This document shows, in pieces, positions 17,165 through 27,539 of a stretch of 64,000 nucleotides of DNA. Positions within the stretch are counted from its first letter, which is position 1. Each line of letters begins with the position of its first letter. A program made the translations under genes and the position numbers. Origin of the DNA: Lampris incognitus (Eukaryota; Chordata; Actinopteri; Lampriformes; Lampridae); assembly GCF_029633865.1 (NCBI RefSeq), contig NC_079219.1, forward strand, positions 50,233,008 through 50,297,007. The letters are read 5' to 3'. The notes beneath the pieces were generated by a model. That model was not told the origin of the DNA, did not search any database, and saw nothing but the letters and a program-made list of their open reading frames with translations.

Positions 17165-18126
17165 GTAAGTTGCTATTGAAGAAATGCATTGAAAATCGAA
17201 GTTTTGCGCCGACTTTTGTGCTAAGTGCAGACTAGCTACTACCGGTAGCTACCGTCTTGTTACCGTAATCCACGTTACATACTAGACAGGTATTTAGATT
17301 TTTAGCTAATTCAACAAGCGAGGATCAATATATGTGCTTTTCCATATGTTTTTCTGCTCAATAAGGCTTTAATCAGAGTGTAGTGGAGGGTAAACAAGCA
17401 TCGGTTAGCCACTTATGTTGTTACTACTACAACCCTGTCTGTGAAGACATACAGTTACTGTAAGCAAGCATTATGTCAGCTACACACTCGGAAAACTGCA
17501 TTATTCTATGCATTGTTAGCCCATGATTATCTAAAACGAGATGATGCATCTCAAGGGGATTATCATTAAAGAGACTTGGAGTAAATGCATGAATAAGCAG
17601 GGGTACATAACGTTAGATAGTCCAGGTGAATGTGCTGTTTCTGCCTGTTTTGTTACAGTAGTTTCACTTCTGACTTTTCCCATATAAATCAAACAATGAA
17701 ACTTCATATCTACAAAAAATAATGTTTCTGTAGGGAGACTGACATCTAATTCTAAAGCCTTACTATGTAACCTTTCCTTTATGAAAAGGCTATGAAAAGG
17801 CTATAATATTTGACCCCCCCCAAAAAAAATCTGTATTGTATAGTATGTGAATACAATATAACTTGCCCAATCTGTATGGTAGACTGTTTGTATAATATCA
17901 TTATACAATCTTTACAGTAGAGTATGTTAACACAATAGAAATTGTGTTTTAAATAATTGATGGTTAAAGTGGCATTCTTTAACTTTTTTTGATAAAAAAT
18001 AAAGTTGATTTTGGTCACAATTTACCACTATCTTTCACTGAAGTAGGTAACAGAGGACTGATTTAGCCTATTTCCCATTCACAAATCCTTCACCATCTGT
18101 TACAATGCCCATGTTTGTGACTGTGT
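17165..18126. other. Gene-free stretch after the THAP exon
   Basis: AT-rich; no second THAP exon or other coding signal could be recognised. A short C run plus A run lies at 17813-17828. Confidence 0.45.
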
Positions 18127-18740
18127 CTAACCAGACACAGACACAAAAATGGGCATTGTAGCAGATGCTGAAGATTTCATGAAGTTTGGTGGAGGAGGGA
18201 TAATGGTATGGGGTTGCTTTTCAGGGGTTGGGCTAGGCCCCTTAGTTCCAGTGAAGGGAAGTCTTAATGCGTCAGCATACCAAGACATTTTGGACAATTC
18301 TATGCTTCCAACATTGTGGGAACAGTTTGGGGAGGGCCCTTTTTTTGTTCCAGCATGACTGTGCCCCAGTGCACAAAGCAACGTCCATTAAGATAGGGTT
18401 GGGTGAGTTTGGCGTGGAAGAACTTGACTGGCCCGCACAGAGCCCTGATCTCAACCCCATCAAACACTTTTTTGGGATGAACTAGAACGGAGACTGCGAG
18501 CCAGATCTTCTCGTCCAACATCAGTACCTGACCTCACAAATGCTCTTCTGGATGAATGGGCAAAAATTCCCACAGACACACTCCAAAATCTTGTGGAAAG
18601 CCTTCCCAGAAGAGTGGAAGCTTTTATAGCTGCAAAGGGGGAGACCAAGTCCATATTAATGCCTACGGATTTAGAATGGGATGTCATAACAGTTCATGTA
18701 GGTGTAATGGCCAGTTGTCCCAATACTTTTGTACATAGTG
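18127..18740 (+). pseudogene. Tc1 transposase C-terminal half and 3' end
   Basis: Contains [20 protein letters not shown], the second-Asp block [13 protein letters not shown] and [16 protein letters not shown], where Glu is replaced by Lys (IEH to IKH). It runs down to a terminal sequence TTGTCCCAATACTTTTGTAC at about 18714-18733, a typical Tc1 inverted-repeat end. Frameshifts near 18356 and 18485 break the frame. The E-to-K change alone would abolish catalysis. Confidence 0.85.
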
Positions 18741-21145
18741 TCTGTTAATGGCTCGGTGTGTAAATCTATTGACAGGATGCTTGACAATTTCTTATGGAAA
18801 AACAAAACCCACTATATGCAAAAATCTGTCATTCTAAATACATACAACAATGGTGGGCTAAATTTTATAGACTTCAGCTCGCTTAACAATACATTCAAAA
18901 TAAACTGGATCAAATAATATCTAAAAAACCCTACTATTTGGAATTTCATCTCTCATCACTTTTTTCACATTTAGGTGGTCTAAAATTCATTCTGCTTTGT
19001 AACTATAATATTAAAAAAATCCCACTCAAACTTTCAAATTTTCACCAACAGGTTCCTTTGGCTTGGGCGCTGATTTACAAGTACACTCTCTCACCACAGA
19101 GATGTTATATTTGGAACAACTGTGATATTGTACATAAGAACAAGTCATTATTTTATGATTATTGGTTTAACAATGGCATTATCCTAGTGAGTCAGTTGTT
19201 TAATAAAGAAGGGCTATTGTACAACTACTCAGAATTTCTTGCGAGGTGTAATATACCAATAACCCCAAAAGAATGTTCTGTAGTTTTGACGCTATCCCCT
19301 CTGGTATATGCCTGTTATTTCGGAATGTTGACCACTCTCTGCCCTTGTCAATGTCACCCCTGACCCAATTCAATCTCCATTAGGAAAAGATTGCTTTTCT
19401 TTTCACAGAGGCATGAATTCCAGAATAAGAGCTTTGTTTCAGGCCAACATCGTTTCTGTTCCTCCAGCATCGTTTCTGTTCCTCATTTAATTTGATCCAC
19501 AGATTCTATCCAGCTAAAAATTTCTTACAAAAGTTAAAGAGTGACAAAGATGTAAATTACTCTTTCTGTGAATTACATGCTGAAACTTGCTCCCATTTAT
19601 TTTGGTCTTGTACGTTTACATATAAGTTTTGGAAAGATTTTAATCATTTTATGGTTAACAGCATTTTCTCAGACTTTGTGTTACGTTTCACGAATGAAGA
19701 CCAGAGGCCAGTGTAGCAAAACCCAAAAGGACAGACAGACAACAGAGCACCGGGATAACCCGAAGGGCGATTTAATGCAGGGAAGAAAAACAAACAACAC
19801 TACCACAGGGGATAATGACAGGTGAGTCTCAGGTGGACGTTGTTGAGACGATGTGCGCCTGGCTACCAAAGTCCGAATCCGTAGAGCAAGGGGTTGTCCG
19901 AGGAAGTCCGGGTCCGAGATCCAGGAAGTCAAGTCCGAATAGGAGGGGTCCAGGTAGAGAGACACGGAGGGAGATCGCTGGAGAAGTCCGGGGGGAAAAC
20001 GTGAAGATCGCTGGGGGCGAGGAGCGAGGGAGACGCGGGGAGCCGTGGAAGTCGCGGAGGGAGAGTCCTGGGAGGGGAAAAAGAGAGACACGAATATAGA
20101 CACTGGGAATAAACGGGATAGCAAGAGGGCAAGGAACGCTGGAGGGCTTGTCAGAGCTTTACCACAGGGTTCAGTACGTCGAAGCACGGAGAGACGTACT
20201 GGCAGGCCTCTTGTAGAGGGCTGCCTGATTGCCGCAGGTGTGCCTGATGGATGATGGCAAACACCTGGTGCAGCGCAGCGCTCGTCTCCTCAGAGCACGA
20301 GCCAAGCGCTCGGATGTTTCCGGCACGTCCGAACTGGGGGAGTGGCTTGAACGTGCCGGGGAGGCAGCTCGGGGCGGTGTAACCACAACAGGACCCCCCC
20401 TCCTACGGGAGAAACCGGGCGACCGTCTGATAGCGTTGGGGTGGGCCCGATAGAACTACTCCAGAGGTGCGGGGTCGGCCAGGTAGGAACGGGGAACCCA
20501 GCTATAGACATATACAAGAAATAGACATATTTCTTCTTGTAGAGGGCTGCCTGATTGCCGCAGATGTGCCTGATGGATAATGGCAAACATCTGGTGCAGC
20601 ACAGCATTTGTCTCCTCAGAGCGCGAGCCGAGCGCTTGGATGTTTCCAGCACGTCCGAGCTGGGAGAGTGGCTTGAACGTGCCAGGGAGGCAGCTCTGGG
20701 CGGTGCAACCACAACATTTTGCCCTTTATTATAGAAATATTATATTCGGTTGCTATGATTGTAGTGAGCAAGACATTAGTGCATTTTTCTGTTTAAACTA
20801 ATTCCACCTCTTGCCAAATTCCACAGTCACAAATGTAAATTTACAAAAAACCTCATTTCTTTGTATTTATGAAAGAAATGGGACAATATGTGCCAACGAT
20901 TTCTTCCTCTCAAAAGAAAAAAACTATCAAAGCAATAAACGCTTGCAATGTCTTTAATGTTTTTAAGTCAATTTCCTGTCATATACTCGGGTGTTTTTCT
21001 TTTTATCCTAGATGTGTTTTTTCTTTGTTTCTGTTTGACATTGCTCGTCGTTGCATTCTATACATTATTCGTTTGATTCTGTTGTCTGCTTTTGTTATTA
21101 TATACGTATGTTGATAGTTTGAAATAAAGAATTATTTAAAAAAAG
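18741..21145 (+). mobile_element. Tx1/L1-like LINE ORF2 C-terminal relic, split by an LTR element
   Basis: Post-RT ORF2 sequence: FLWKNKTHYMQKSVILNTYN, NNGGLNFIDFSSLN, LKLSNFHQQVPLAWALIYKY and a C-terminal zinc motif (CELHAETCSHLFWSC) at 19568-19610. Reading then stops at 19678 and resumes at 20717 (ALYYRNIIFGCYDCSEQD). The 3' UTR ends with GAAATAAAGAATTATTTAAAAAAAG at about 21145. The interruption is an LTR element (next entry). Several stops and frameshifts; the RT core is absent. Confidence 0.75.
19679..20716 (-). mobile_element. Internally deleted LTR element nested in the LINE
   Basis: The insert begins TGTTACG and ends CCACAACA (TG...CA on +). It is flanked by CTTTG and TTTTG, a near-identical 5-bp target duplication. 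A segment of about 186 bp at 20531-20716 repeats 20209-20396. On the minus strand 20397-20409 reads GGAGGGGGGGTCC, a polypurine tract directly before TGTTGTGG. I therefore read it as minus-oriented: a truncated 5' LTR (20716-20531), about 120 bp of internal sequence, PPT, and a full 3' LTR (20396-19679). No protein coding is recognisable. Confidence 0.6.
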
Positions 21146-21147
21146 GT

Positions 21148-21600
21148 TCTTTCAGCTATTTTTTTGCAGAAAGCCTCTTTATTGCAATAATACCAATAAT
21201 TCACAACTTGTCCCTCGAGATATTGATTCAAATTTCTCTCTGTGCTTCTTCCTGAGCCTCCTCCAGCTGCCTCTTCAATTACTTCATATGAGAGCTCAAC
21301 ATTTCTACCTGGTCTTTGATCTGCTCTGTGTTGGGTCGTTCGTCCCCCCACCTGCAGGATGACCTCTTTCATCTTCTTCTTGGTGCTTCTAACCAACTTG
21401 GAGGCGGCCTGCCTCCCCCTAGTCTCTGTCCAGTTGCTCTTCTAGCTGGGTGATTTTGGCTTCCAGGGCCGGGGTACTGGCCTTGAACTTGGACTTGACC
21501 GGCGGCAGAAGGGTCCCCATTACCTGTGCGAACAGACCTCATTGGCATCGGAAGGGAAACAGACTTCGGCAGTCTCGGAAAAGCCGCCGCTCGGGAAAAA
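21148..21600 (-). other. Possible further internal gypsy sequence, unrecognised
   Basis: On the minus strand a frame rich in charged residues is open for about 85 codons at 21136-21396, but I recognise no domain. It lies downstream of the gag/minisatellite frame and may be part of the same element. Confidence 0.3.
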
Positions 21601-22060
21601 GACTTCGGAGGTGGCGGAAGGGTCACCGCTTGGGGACCAGACTTTGGAGGCAGCGGAAGGGCCGGAAGGGCCGCCGCTGGGGGACCAGGCTTCAGAGGCG
21701 GCAGAAGGGCCTTCATTCGGGGACCAGGCTTCGGAGGAGGCGGAGGGCCGCTGCTCGGGGACCAGGCTTCGGAGGCAGCGGAAGGGCCGCCGCTAGAGGA
21801 CCAGACTTCGGAGGCAGCGGAACGGCCGCCACTGGAGGACAAGACATCGGAGGTGGCGGACGGGCTGCTGCTTGGGTACCAGGCTTTGGAGAAAGCGGAA
21901 GGGCCGGAAGGGCCATCACTCGGGGGCCAGGTTTTGGAGGTGGTGGAAGGGTCGCCGCTCGGGCACCAGGCTTGAGGGGGCAACAGGCCACCCTCGGGGA
22001 GCAGGCTTTGGAGGCAGCGGAAGGGCCACCGCTCAGAGAAGCAAGCATCAGAGGCAGCGA
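21600..22060. repeat. 39-bp minisatellite (coding-phase)
   Basis: About a dozen imperfect copies of a 39-bp unit centred on GGACCAGGCTTCGGAGGCAG, with the neighbouring GGAAGGGCCGCCGCT. Because 39 is a multiple of three and the unit lacks stops, several frames stay open on both strands. On the minus strand it forms the C-terminal Pro/Ala-rich part of the gag frame. Confidence 0.85.
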
Positions 22061-22987
22061 GGCAGCCGCTTGGAGAGCATACTTCGGAGGCGACGGGTAG
22101 CCGCTGGAGGAGAAGGCTTCATAGGTAGTGGGGCAACTGACAGCTCTGGAACAGAATGCCCATTGGCAAAGACGGCCAACGGCACAGGAAAAAACAACAC
22201 GACAGGAGCGGCCGGCAACACAGCAACAGACTGCATCGGAAACAGACTTTGGAGGCAGTAGAAGGGCCACTCGGAAAACAGACGTTTGAGGAGGCGGAAT
22301 GGTCACTCCTTGCACTGCATGTACCTCTTCCACCATCGATCCCGAGATGGTTTTCACATTGTCCTTTGAGAGCTCAGCGGCTCTGCACAGCTGCAAACAT
22401 GTGTCCAGTGTCAGGTTTTTCTCTCGGAGCAGTCTTTCTCTTACGATTGTGTTGTTACCGCCACACACAATCCGATCCCGAATGAGCGAGTCTCTCACTG
22501 TCCCAAAGTTGCATGTTCTTGCCAACACTCTCAGTTCCATGACATAATGGTCTATATTTTCACTGGTGCCCTGGTTTTTTGTAAAAAAACGATAACGTTC
22601 CACAGTCTCGTTAACGCTGGGGTCGCAGTGATCATCAAACTTCTCGATAACGTCATCTAACGTCCATGCATCCTTCGGTGTGTCGCCCAGTAACGTGTCC
22701 ATAAGTTCCCTGCCGCTCTCCCCGACAAGATAGCTGAACAGTTTCACCTTCTGTTTGTCATCGGCGTCAGCCATGGCTAAATCCACATACAGAGCAAACT
22801 CGTCCCTCCAGGTCTTCCATGTCCTCGAAAGGTTGCTTGAGTCCAGACATAACGTTTGCGGTGGTTTAAGCCCATCCATGTCACACGGCAGTCTCACGCT
22901 AGCAGCTAATGCTAACATATACTGAACGTTGCTTAGGAACACTAACCGCTCTCCCGCTCCTAGAAACTTTTCCGCACCAAACTTCAA
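21713..22987 (-). CDS. Gypsy Gag-like protein with minisatellite-encoded tail
   Basis: Starts 14 bases after the primer-binding site of the LTR at 23013. Residues ~37-230 look like a retrotransposon Gag capsid: MDGLKPPQTLCLDSSNLSRT, WRDEFALYVDLAM, DDVIEKFDDHCDP, YRFFTKNQGTSENIDHYVME and LLREKNLTLDTCLQLCRAAE. From about residue 245 the frame enters Cys-rich and then Pro/Ala/Leu-rich sequence derived from the 39-bp repeat. No zinc knuckle, protease or RT follows. The tail is probably non-Gag sequence that happens to stay open. Element incomplete. Confidence 0.65.
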   Translation of the reverse strand: MKFGAEKFLGAGERLVFLSNVQYMLALAASVRLPCDMDGLKPPQTLCLDSSNLSRTWKTWRDEFALYVDLAMADADDKQKVKLFSYLVGESGRELMDTLLGDTPKDAWTLDDVIEKFDDHCDPSVNETVERYRFFTKNQGTSENIDHYVMELRVLARTCNFGTVRDSLIRDRIVCGGNNTIVRERLLREKNLTLDTCLQLCRAAELSKDNVKTISGSMVEEVHAVQGVTIPPPQTSVFRVALLLPPKSVSDAVCCCVAGRSCRVVFSCAVGRLCQWAFCSRAVSCPTTYEAFSSSGYPSPPKYALQAAASLPLMLASLSGGPSAASKACSPRVACCPLKPGARAATLPPPPKPGPRVMALPALPLSPKPGTQAAARPPPPMSCPPVAAVPLPPKSGPLAAALPLPPKPGPRAAALRLLRSLVPE

Positions 22988-23012
22988 ACCGAGTCGTCCG
23001 CCGCTGCCACCA

Positions 23013-23213
23013 TGTTAAAGTGTGTTGTTACCTTCTACTAATGAGACGTTACAACTCGTTTCCACCCCACGGGGCTATAAACTTTAATAATAACTTCGGC
23101 ACGTAAGGTTATGCATCACGCTCGGTCCGTTATTCCAGGTGCAACAACCTAAACGACCCCTGTGTAAACAAGGAACTAAACAATGGTTCCTAACAATAGT
23201 TCCTATTGTTACA
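23013..23213 (-). repeat. Gypsy 5' LTR (minus orientation) with primer-binding site
   Basis: TG...CA bounded, from TGTTAAAGTG to ATTGTTACA. The inside border (23001-23012, minus) reads TGGTGGCAGCGG, the same primer-binding sequence as in gypsy A at 27090-27101. No partner LTR was found. Confidence 0.6.
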
Positions 23214-24420
23214 GGGGTGACTTACATGTGTAAATGTATTGTTTAGTGTGTTAATTTTATTCTTTGACATTAACTAGTTTAACAAGCCTGTTCATTGACC
23301 GTTATTCACATCACATAAGCATATGTGAACGTGCTCTTTCACACAGTAGCCTTGGTTAAGTTTAGTCTCTACACAATACTGAGGTGCTTTGATAACGACA
23401 TGTACAAATATGTGTATTGGTTTATTTACATGGTTAGACAACATGAATGTAATGGTTAGAAATGTGGGTCTGCCTCGGGGGCCCTCCATCCAGCCCTCCA
23501 CCCCGGGGACCCCCACCAAGCCCCTGGTCACAGATGTTTACCATGTGAAGATGTCAAATGTTGCGCACAATGTCACATTAATAAAGATCATTGTTATATT
23601 TAACCCAATTTATTCTGTTTGTACATGCATATTAACCCTTAATAGAGTGGGATATCCCACTGTTATTATGGCTAAAACAAATAGTCTCATTGTCATATGT
23701 ATCTTAGACTGTGTGCACAACTGCACTGGTAATTCTAAGATTTGACTGTATGAGAAGAAATGCCAAATTTCTCAATTGAGTACACATCACATTAGGGATC
23801 GGCTTGATAGGTTTTGAAGATATTTTACTTTTAGACATTGAATACTAAAAGCCTATGTTGACTTAACTGCTATTTCACCTGGGCCCTATACTACAAAGCG
23901 AGTTTGTGTGTGTTTGTAAGTTTCGGTAGATAGCCCGTCTCATTTGTCCCAGTAGTAGATAATGGAAGGTTTTATGGGTGTGCTTAAACTGTGGTTACAT
24001 AAGGCACCATGTTATCAGAGCCTGTGTATTGTGCTCACAGTGTTTGCTCAAAGGGGCATCTGTTTGCCATTGAGTCTAGGTTATTTTGCCCTCGATGGGC
24101 TTCTGTAAATCTTACCATAATTGTTACACACTCAGGCAGTGACTTTCTGTATCCGATAATAACTGATTAATGAGGGTCGAGTCGTTAGAAAAATAGCCCA
24201 CATTCTAACCATCCATAGCGAACGTTAGCTGGCATTCGCTAGTGTTGTTAGACATCTGGCTAACGTAACGCAATTGCTAACATTGTTGGCTAACGTTATC
24301 TAGCTAACGTAACGCAATTGTTAGCTTCGTTATCTAGCTAACTATCGAATGCGTTAGCTAGCAATCGGAATTACATCAATATACTATGCATATTAATCAA
24401 AACAACTACTTGTCCTATTT
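23214..24420. other. Gene-free stretch with TAGCTAACGTTAGC-rich segment
   Basis: No coding seen. At 23880 GGGCCCTATACTACAAAGCG resembles the start of a fish short repeat. At 24215-24370 the words TAGCTAAC and AACGTTAGC recur many times in both orientations. Confidence 0.4.
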
Positions 24421-24562
24421 CTTTTTTTATAGACACATTTTATTGGCTTTTCTATTTTTTTAAGGAGTCATTACAGAGCATTACAATGACACAATGACAG
24501 AGATTTCTCCAATAATGAACCCCAATACCCCCCACACCCTCCCATCCACCCGAACCCCACCC

Positions 24563-24753
24563 TGAAGTAATACTTGGGGTAGTATTGGTCGAGGATCAAT
24601 GACCACACCGGGTTATAGGACTCAGGTTTAATCGTGGCTCAGTAGGCAGATGTAATAACCATACATGGTAGTGGTGTAACCATAATAACAGTCCGGGTAG
24701 CACATAACACCTAGTGTAGTTCCAGTGGATATACATGGCGTTATATCACTACA
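24563..24753 (-). repeat. Gypsy A 3' LTR
   Basis: 191 bp, TG...CA bounded, near-identical to 27102-27292. Confidence 0.9.
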
Positions 24754-24958
24754 TCCCCCCTGTTTAGTTTTCAATTTTTACAGTATCAAAATACTCTAGA
24801 ACATTCCAATGTGGTACAATCATTGATCAGCATTGTACAGTCATTACACAGAGGTTGCCTTCTCTCTCTTTTTTTTTTTTTTAGACAACACACTCAGAAT
24901 TGTCCATCTCAAAAAACAATAAACATATTCAGAGCCCTCCTTTTGTGTGTGATTGTCT

Positions 24959-26596
24959 CTACTCATAGTCCTTGTAGTGAGCTGGTTTGGAAACAGCTCT
25001 ACCATATCTTGTGCGTACTGTCTTGTGTGTTTCATAGGTTTGGCTGGAAGAAGTTCCAGCTGCATGAGTGTCCTGTTGAGGTTCTGTGAAGGGGGTTCTT
25101 GCGCTCCTTAGTGCATGGGGGTGGTGAATTTCCCGCAGGTGGCTCCTGCCACGTCTGAGTTTGTTCCCATTCGATGTTTGCACAATGTAGCTCCTTGGCT
25201 CATCGCACTTTTGTATGACGGTGGCTGGATACCAAGTCCCTTTTTCCTTGTTTAGGACAGATACGTGCTGTCCGGGACCGAGTGGAGGTAGTTCTCTGCC
25301 GCTGCTGCGGTCATGATGTTCCTTCATGTTTGCTGTTCTCTGCTCCAGGTGGAGTCGGTTTTCCTCCTTGCCTGGGTCCCCTCAACTCGGCAGCAGGGTG
25401 GTGACTGGCCTTCCGAAGATCAGTTCTGCTGGTGATGGTAGTTTACTGTCGATGGGTGTTGCTCTGACCTGTAGTAAGGCCACTTGTATGTTACCTCCTT
25501 GTCTCATAGTTTTCTTCACAATGGATTTGATGTGTCGCACATGCCTCTCAATGAATCCATTGCTTTTTGGATAGTGGGGTGAGCTTGTCACGTGCCTGAT
25601 TCCCCAGTCAGACGTGAATTTCTGGAACGCGTGCCCTGTGTACTGGGGTCCATTATCTGTATGTATCTCATCAGGCCTTCCAAAAAGAGACATGTACATT
25701 TCCATTTTTTGTGCAACTGCCCGGCTGGACACAGGCATGGGCATTTCATCCACTAGAGGGAACTTAGAATATCTGTCCACAATCAGTAAATACTGATGTC
25801 CATCGATCTCGAATAGATCAGAAGCTAGGGATTGCCATGGTTTTGACGGTGTGTTGTGTGGGTTGAGAGGTTGCTTTGGATTTGCATCCTGATGTTCCAC
25901 GCATACACTACATGACCTGCAGACTTTTTCGATGTCATCGTTCATTCTGATCCAGTAGACACTTTCTCTCGCCAGTCGCCGTGTCTTTTCGATGCCCTGG
26001 TGTCCTACATGCAGCTGTTCGAGTATAGAATCAGTCATGGAGTCTGGGATGAGCACCTGTCTGCCTTTGAATATGACTCCTGCTTCAACTGCGAGCTCAT
26101 CTCTGAATGACCAGTACTCACGTAGTTGTCTTGGTAGAGCTTTGATGTTGTCCGGCCATCCCTGGTGGATCAGCTCTTTCAGTGCATTGAGTCTGGGGTC
26201 GCTGGTGGTTTCCGTGCGGAGTGCGTCCTGTTTCTCGGGAGAGAAGTTTATCATTGCAACAGTGAGCATCTCTGGATCCTCGACGTCTGCCTCTATTCCG
26301 TCAATGCGCTCGTCCAGCTCGATGTTGCTGTTGTTCTCAGGGTTGGGTAGTCGGCTGAGTGTGTCTGCCAGGACCATCTGGTTTCCTGGTCGATACGTGA
26401 CCTCGTAGTTGTATCCTTGTGTTTTTATCAGCATTCGCTGAAGCCGTGGCGGGGCGGCATGCAGTGGCTTTATGCATATGGTAACGAGGGGTTTGTGGTC
26501 TGTAACTACAATGAATGACTTCCCATACAGGTAGGTATGGTATCGCTGCATTCCATAGACTATGGCCAGCATTTCTCGCTCTATGTTCTGAAAACT
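24959..26596 (-). pseudogene. Gypsy A Pol remainder: RNase H and integrase
   Basis: Begins within RNase H (REMLAIVYGMQRYHTYLYGK, VTDHKPLVTI, YRPGNQMVLADTLSRLP). Integrase follows: zinc domain HVGHQGIEKTRRLA with CRSCSVC, core ASDLFEIDGHQYLLIVDRYS, HTDNGPQYTG and PKSNGFIERHVRHIKS, and a C-terminal domain ending KPAHYKDYE at 24959. The frame is open except for a single TGA at about 25379-25381, between LLPS and GDPGKEE. The site is CpG-type (CGA to TGA is the likely change). Not functional alone for lack of RT. Confidence 0.85.
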
Positions 26597-26599
26597 GAC

Positions 26600-26954
26600 A
26601 TTCCTGTGCTAGTGTTCTGGCTCTGGTCACAAAATCGTCAATATTCTCATCTGGTTTCTGTCTGTGTTGCATCAGTTGCAGTCTATGGATTCTGAAATTT
26701 ACGTTCAACTTTAGCTGTTTTTCAAAGAAGTCCCATAGTTTGTCAGGCTTTTTCTTTTCATCATCAGTGAGACCACTGGCGTTCAGTCTTTTTAATCCTT
26801 CATCTCCGATTCCACGACATATTTTCTTAGCTTGTTTAGCTGCGCCATTTATTTCTTCATCTTCTAAATACAGAGTCATTTTCTGTTTATACAGTGAAAT
26901 TGCCTCACTCAGGTCCGGGTCTGACCAATTCATCGTCGGTAGATGCGATGCCAT
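26600..26954 (-). pseudogene. Gypsy A Gag, truncated
   Basis: Starts at 26954 with MASHLPTMNWSDPDLSEAIS, then LYLEDEEINGAAKQAKKICR, LWDFFEKQLKLNVNFRIHRL and ENIDDFVTRARTLAQECQFS: the N-terminal capsid region of a gypsy Gag. At about 26597 the capsid sequence stops abruptly and RNase H begins in another frame, so the zinc knuckle, protease and RT have been deleted. Confidence 0.8.
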
Positions 26955-27101
26955 GACCTCTCCTGTTACTAGCTAGCTAGTTAGCTTTGCGGCTAGCTCA
27001 GCTCCGGCGCACTCTTGCTTGAATGATGACAGAAATTATCCACGGACAATTTTATCAGTCTATCTTCATTCTTCATAGAGAGTACTTTACCGCTGCCACC
27101 A

Positions 27102-27292
27102 TGAAGTAATACTTGGGGTAGTATTGGTCGAGGATCAATGACCACACCGGGTTATAGAACTCAGGTTTAATCGTGGCTCAGTAGGCAGACGTAATAACCA
27201 TACATGGTAGTGGTGTAACCATAATAACAGTCCGGGTAGTACATAACACCTAGTGTAGTTCCAGTGGATATACACGGCGTTATATCATTACA
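27102..27292 (-). repeat. Gypsy A 5' LTR
   Basis: 191 bp, followed on the minus strand by the primer-binding site TGGTGGCAGCGG. Confidence 0.9.
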
Positions 27293-27539
27293 CACACACC
27301 CCACACCCAGCTCCTAAAATGTTTACAATAATAACAGTAATACTCAAACATATCCGAGATAACAACAAACAAATACCGAAAATAGTGAATAGTAGATTTT
27401 AGAAGAGTATTAAAGATGAATAAATAAATGAAAATGACAATAATAATAATTATAATGACAAAAAAATTAAGAAAATAAAATGAAAAAAGTAAAAATAGAG
27501 AAAAGAAAACATTGCACATGTGTATGGGTCCTTGCATGG

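Larger units (their letters stand above)
24563..27292 (-). mobile_element. Gypsy A: LTR retrotransposon with internal deletion
   Basis: Bounded by 191-bp LTRs (24563-24753 and 27102-27292), both running TGAAGTAATAC to TATATCAxTACA on +. Primer-binding site TGGTGGCAGCGG on minus at 27101-27090; polypurine tract AACAGGGGGGA on minus next to 24754. Flanks CACCC and CACAC are an imperfect 5-bp target duplication. Inside, gag (26954-26600) is joined directly to RNase H/integrase; protease and RT are missing. The two LTRs differ at only a few positions. Confidence 0.85.

Noticed and set aside
21450-22100. 216-codon + strand Gly/Arg-rich frame
   Set aside because: Product of the 39-bp minisatellite, which is open in several frames; no domain and no start context.
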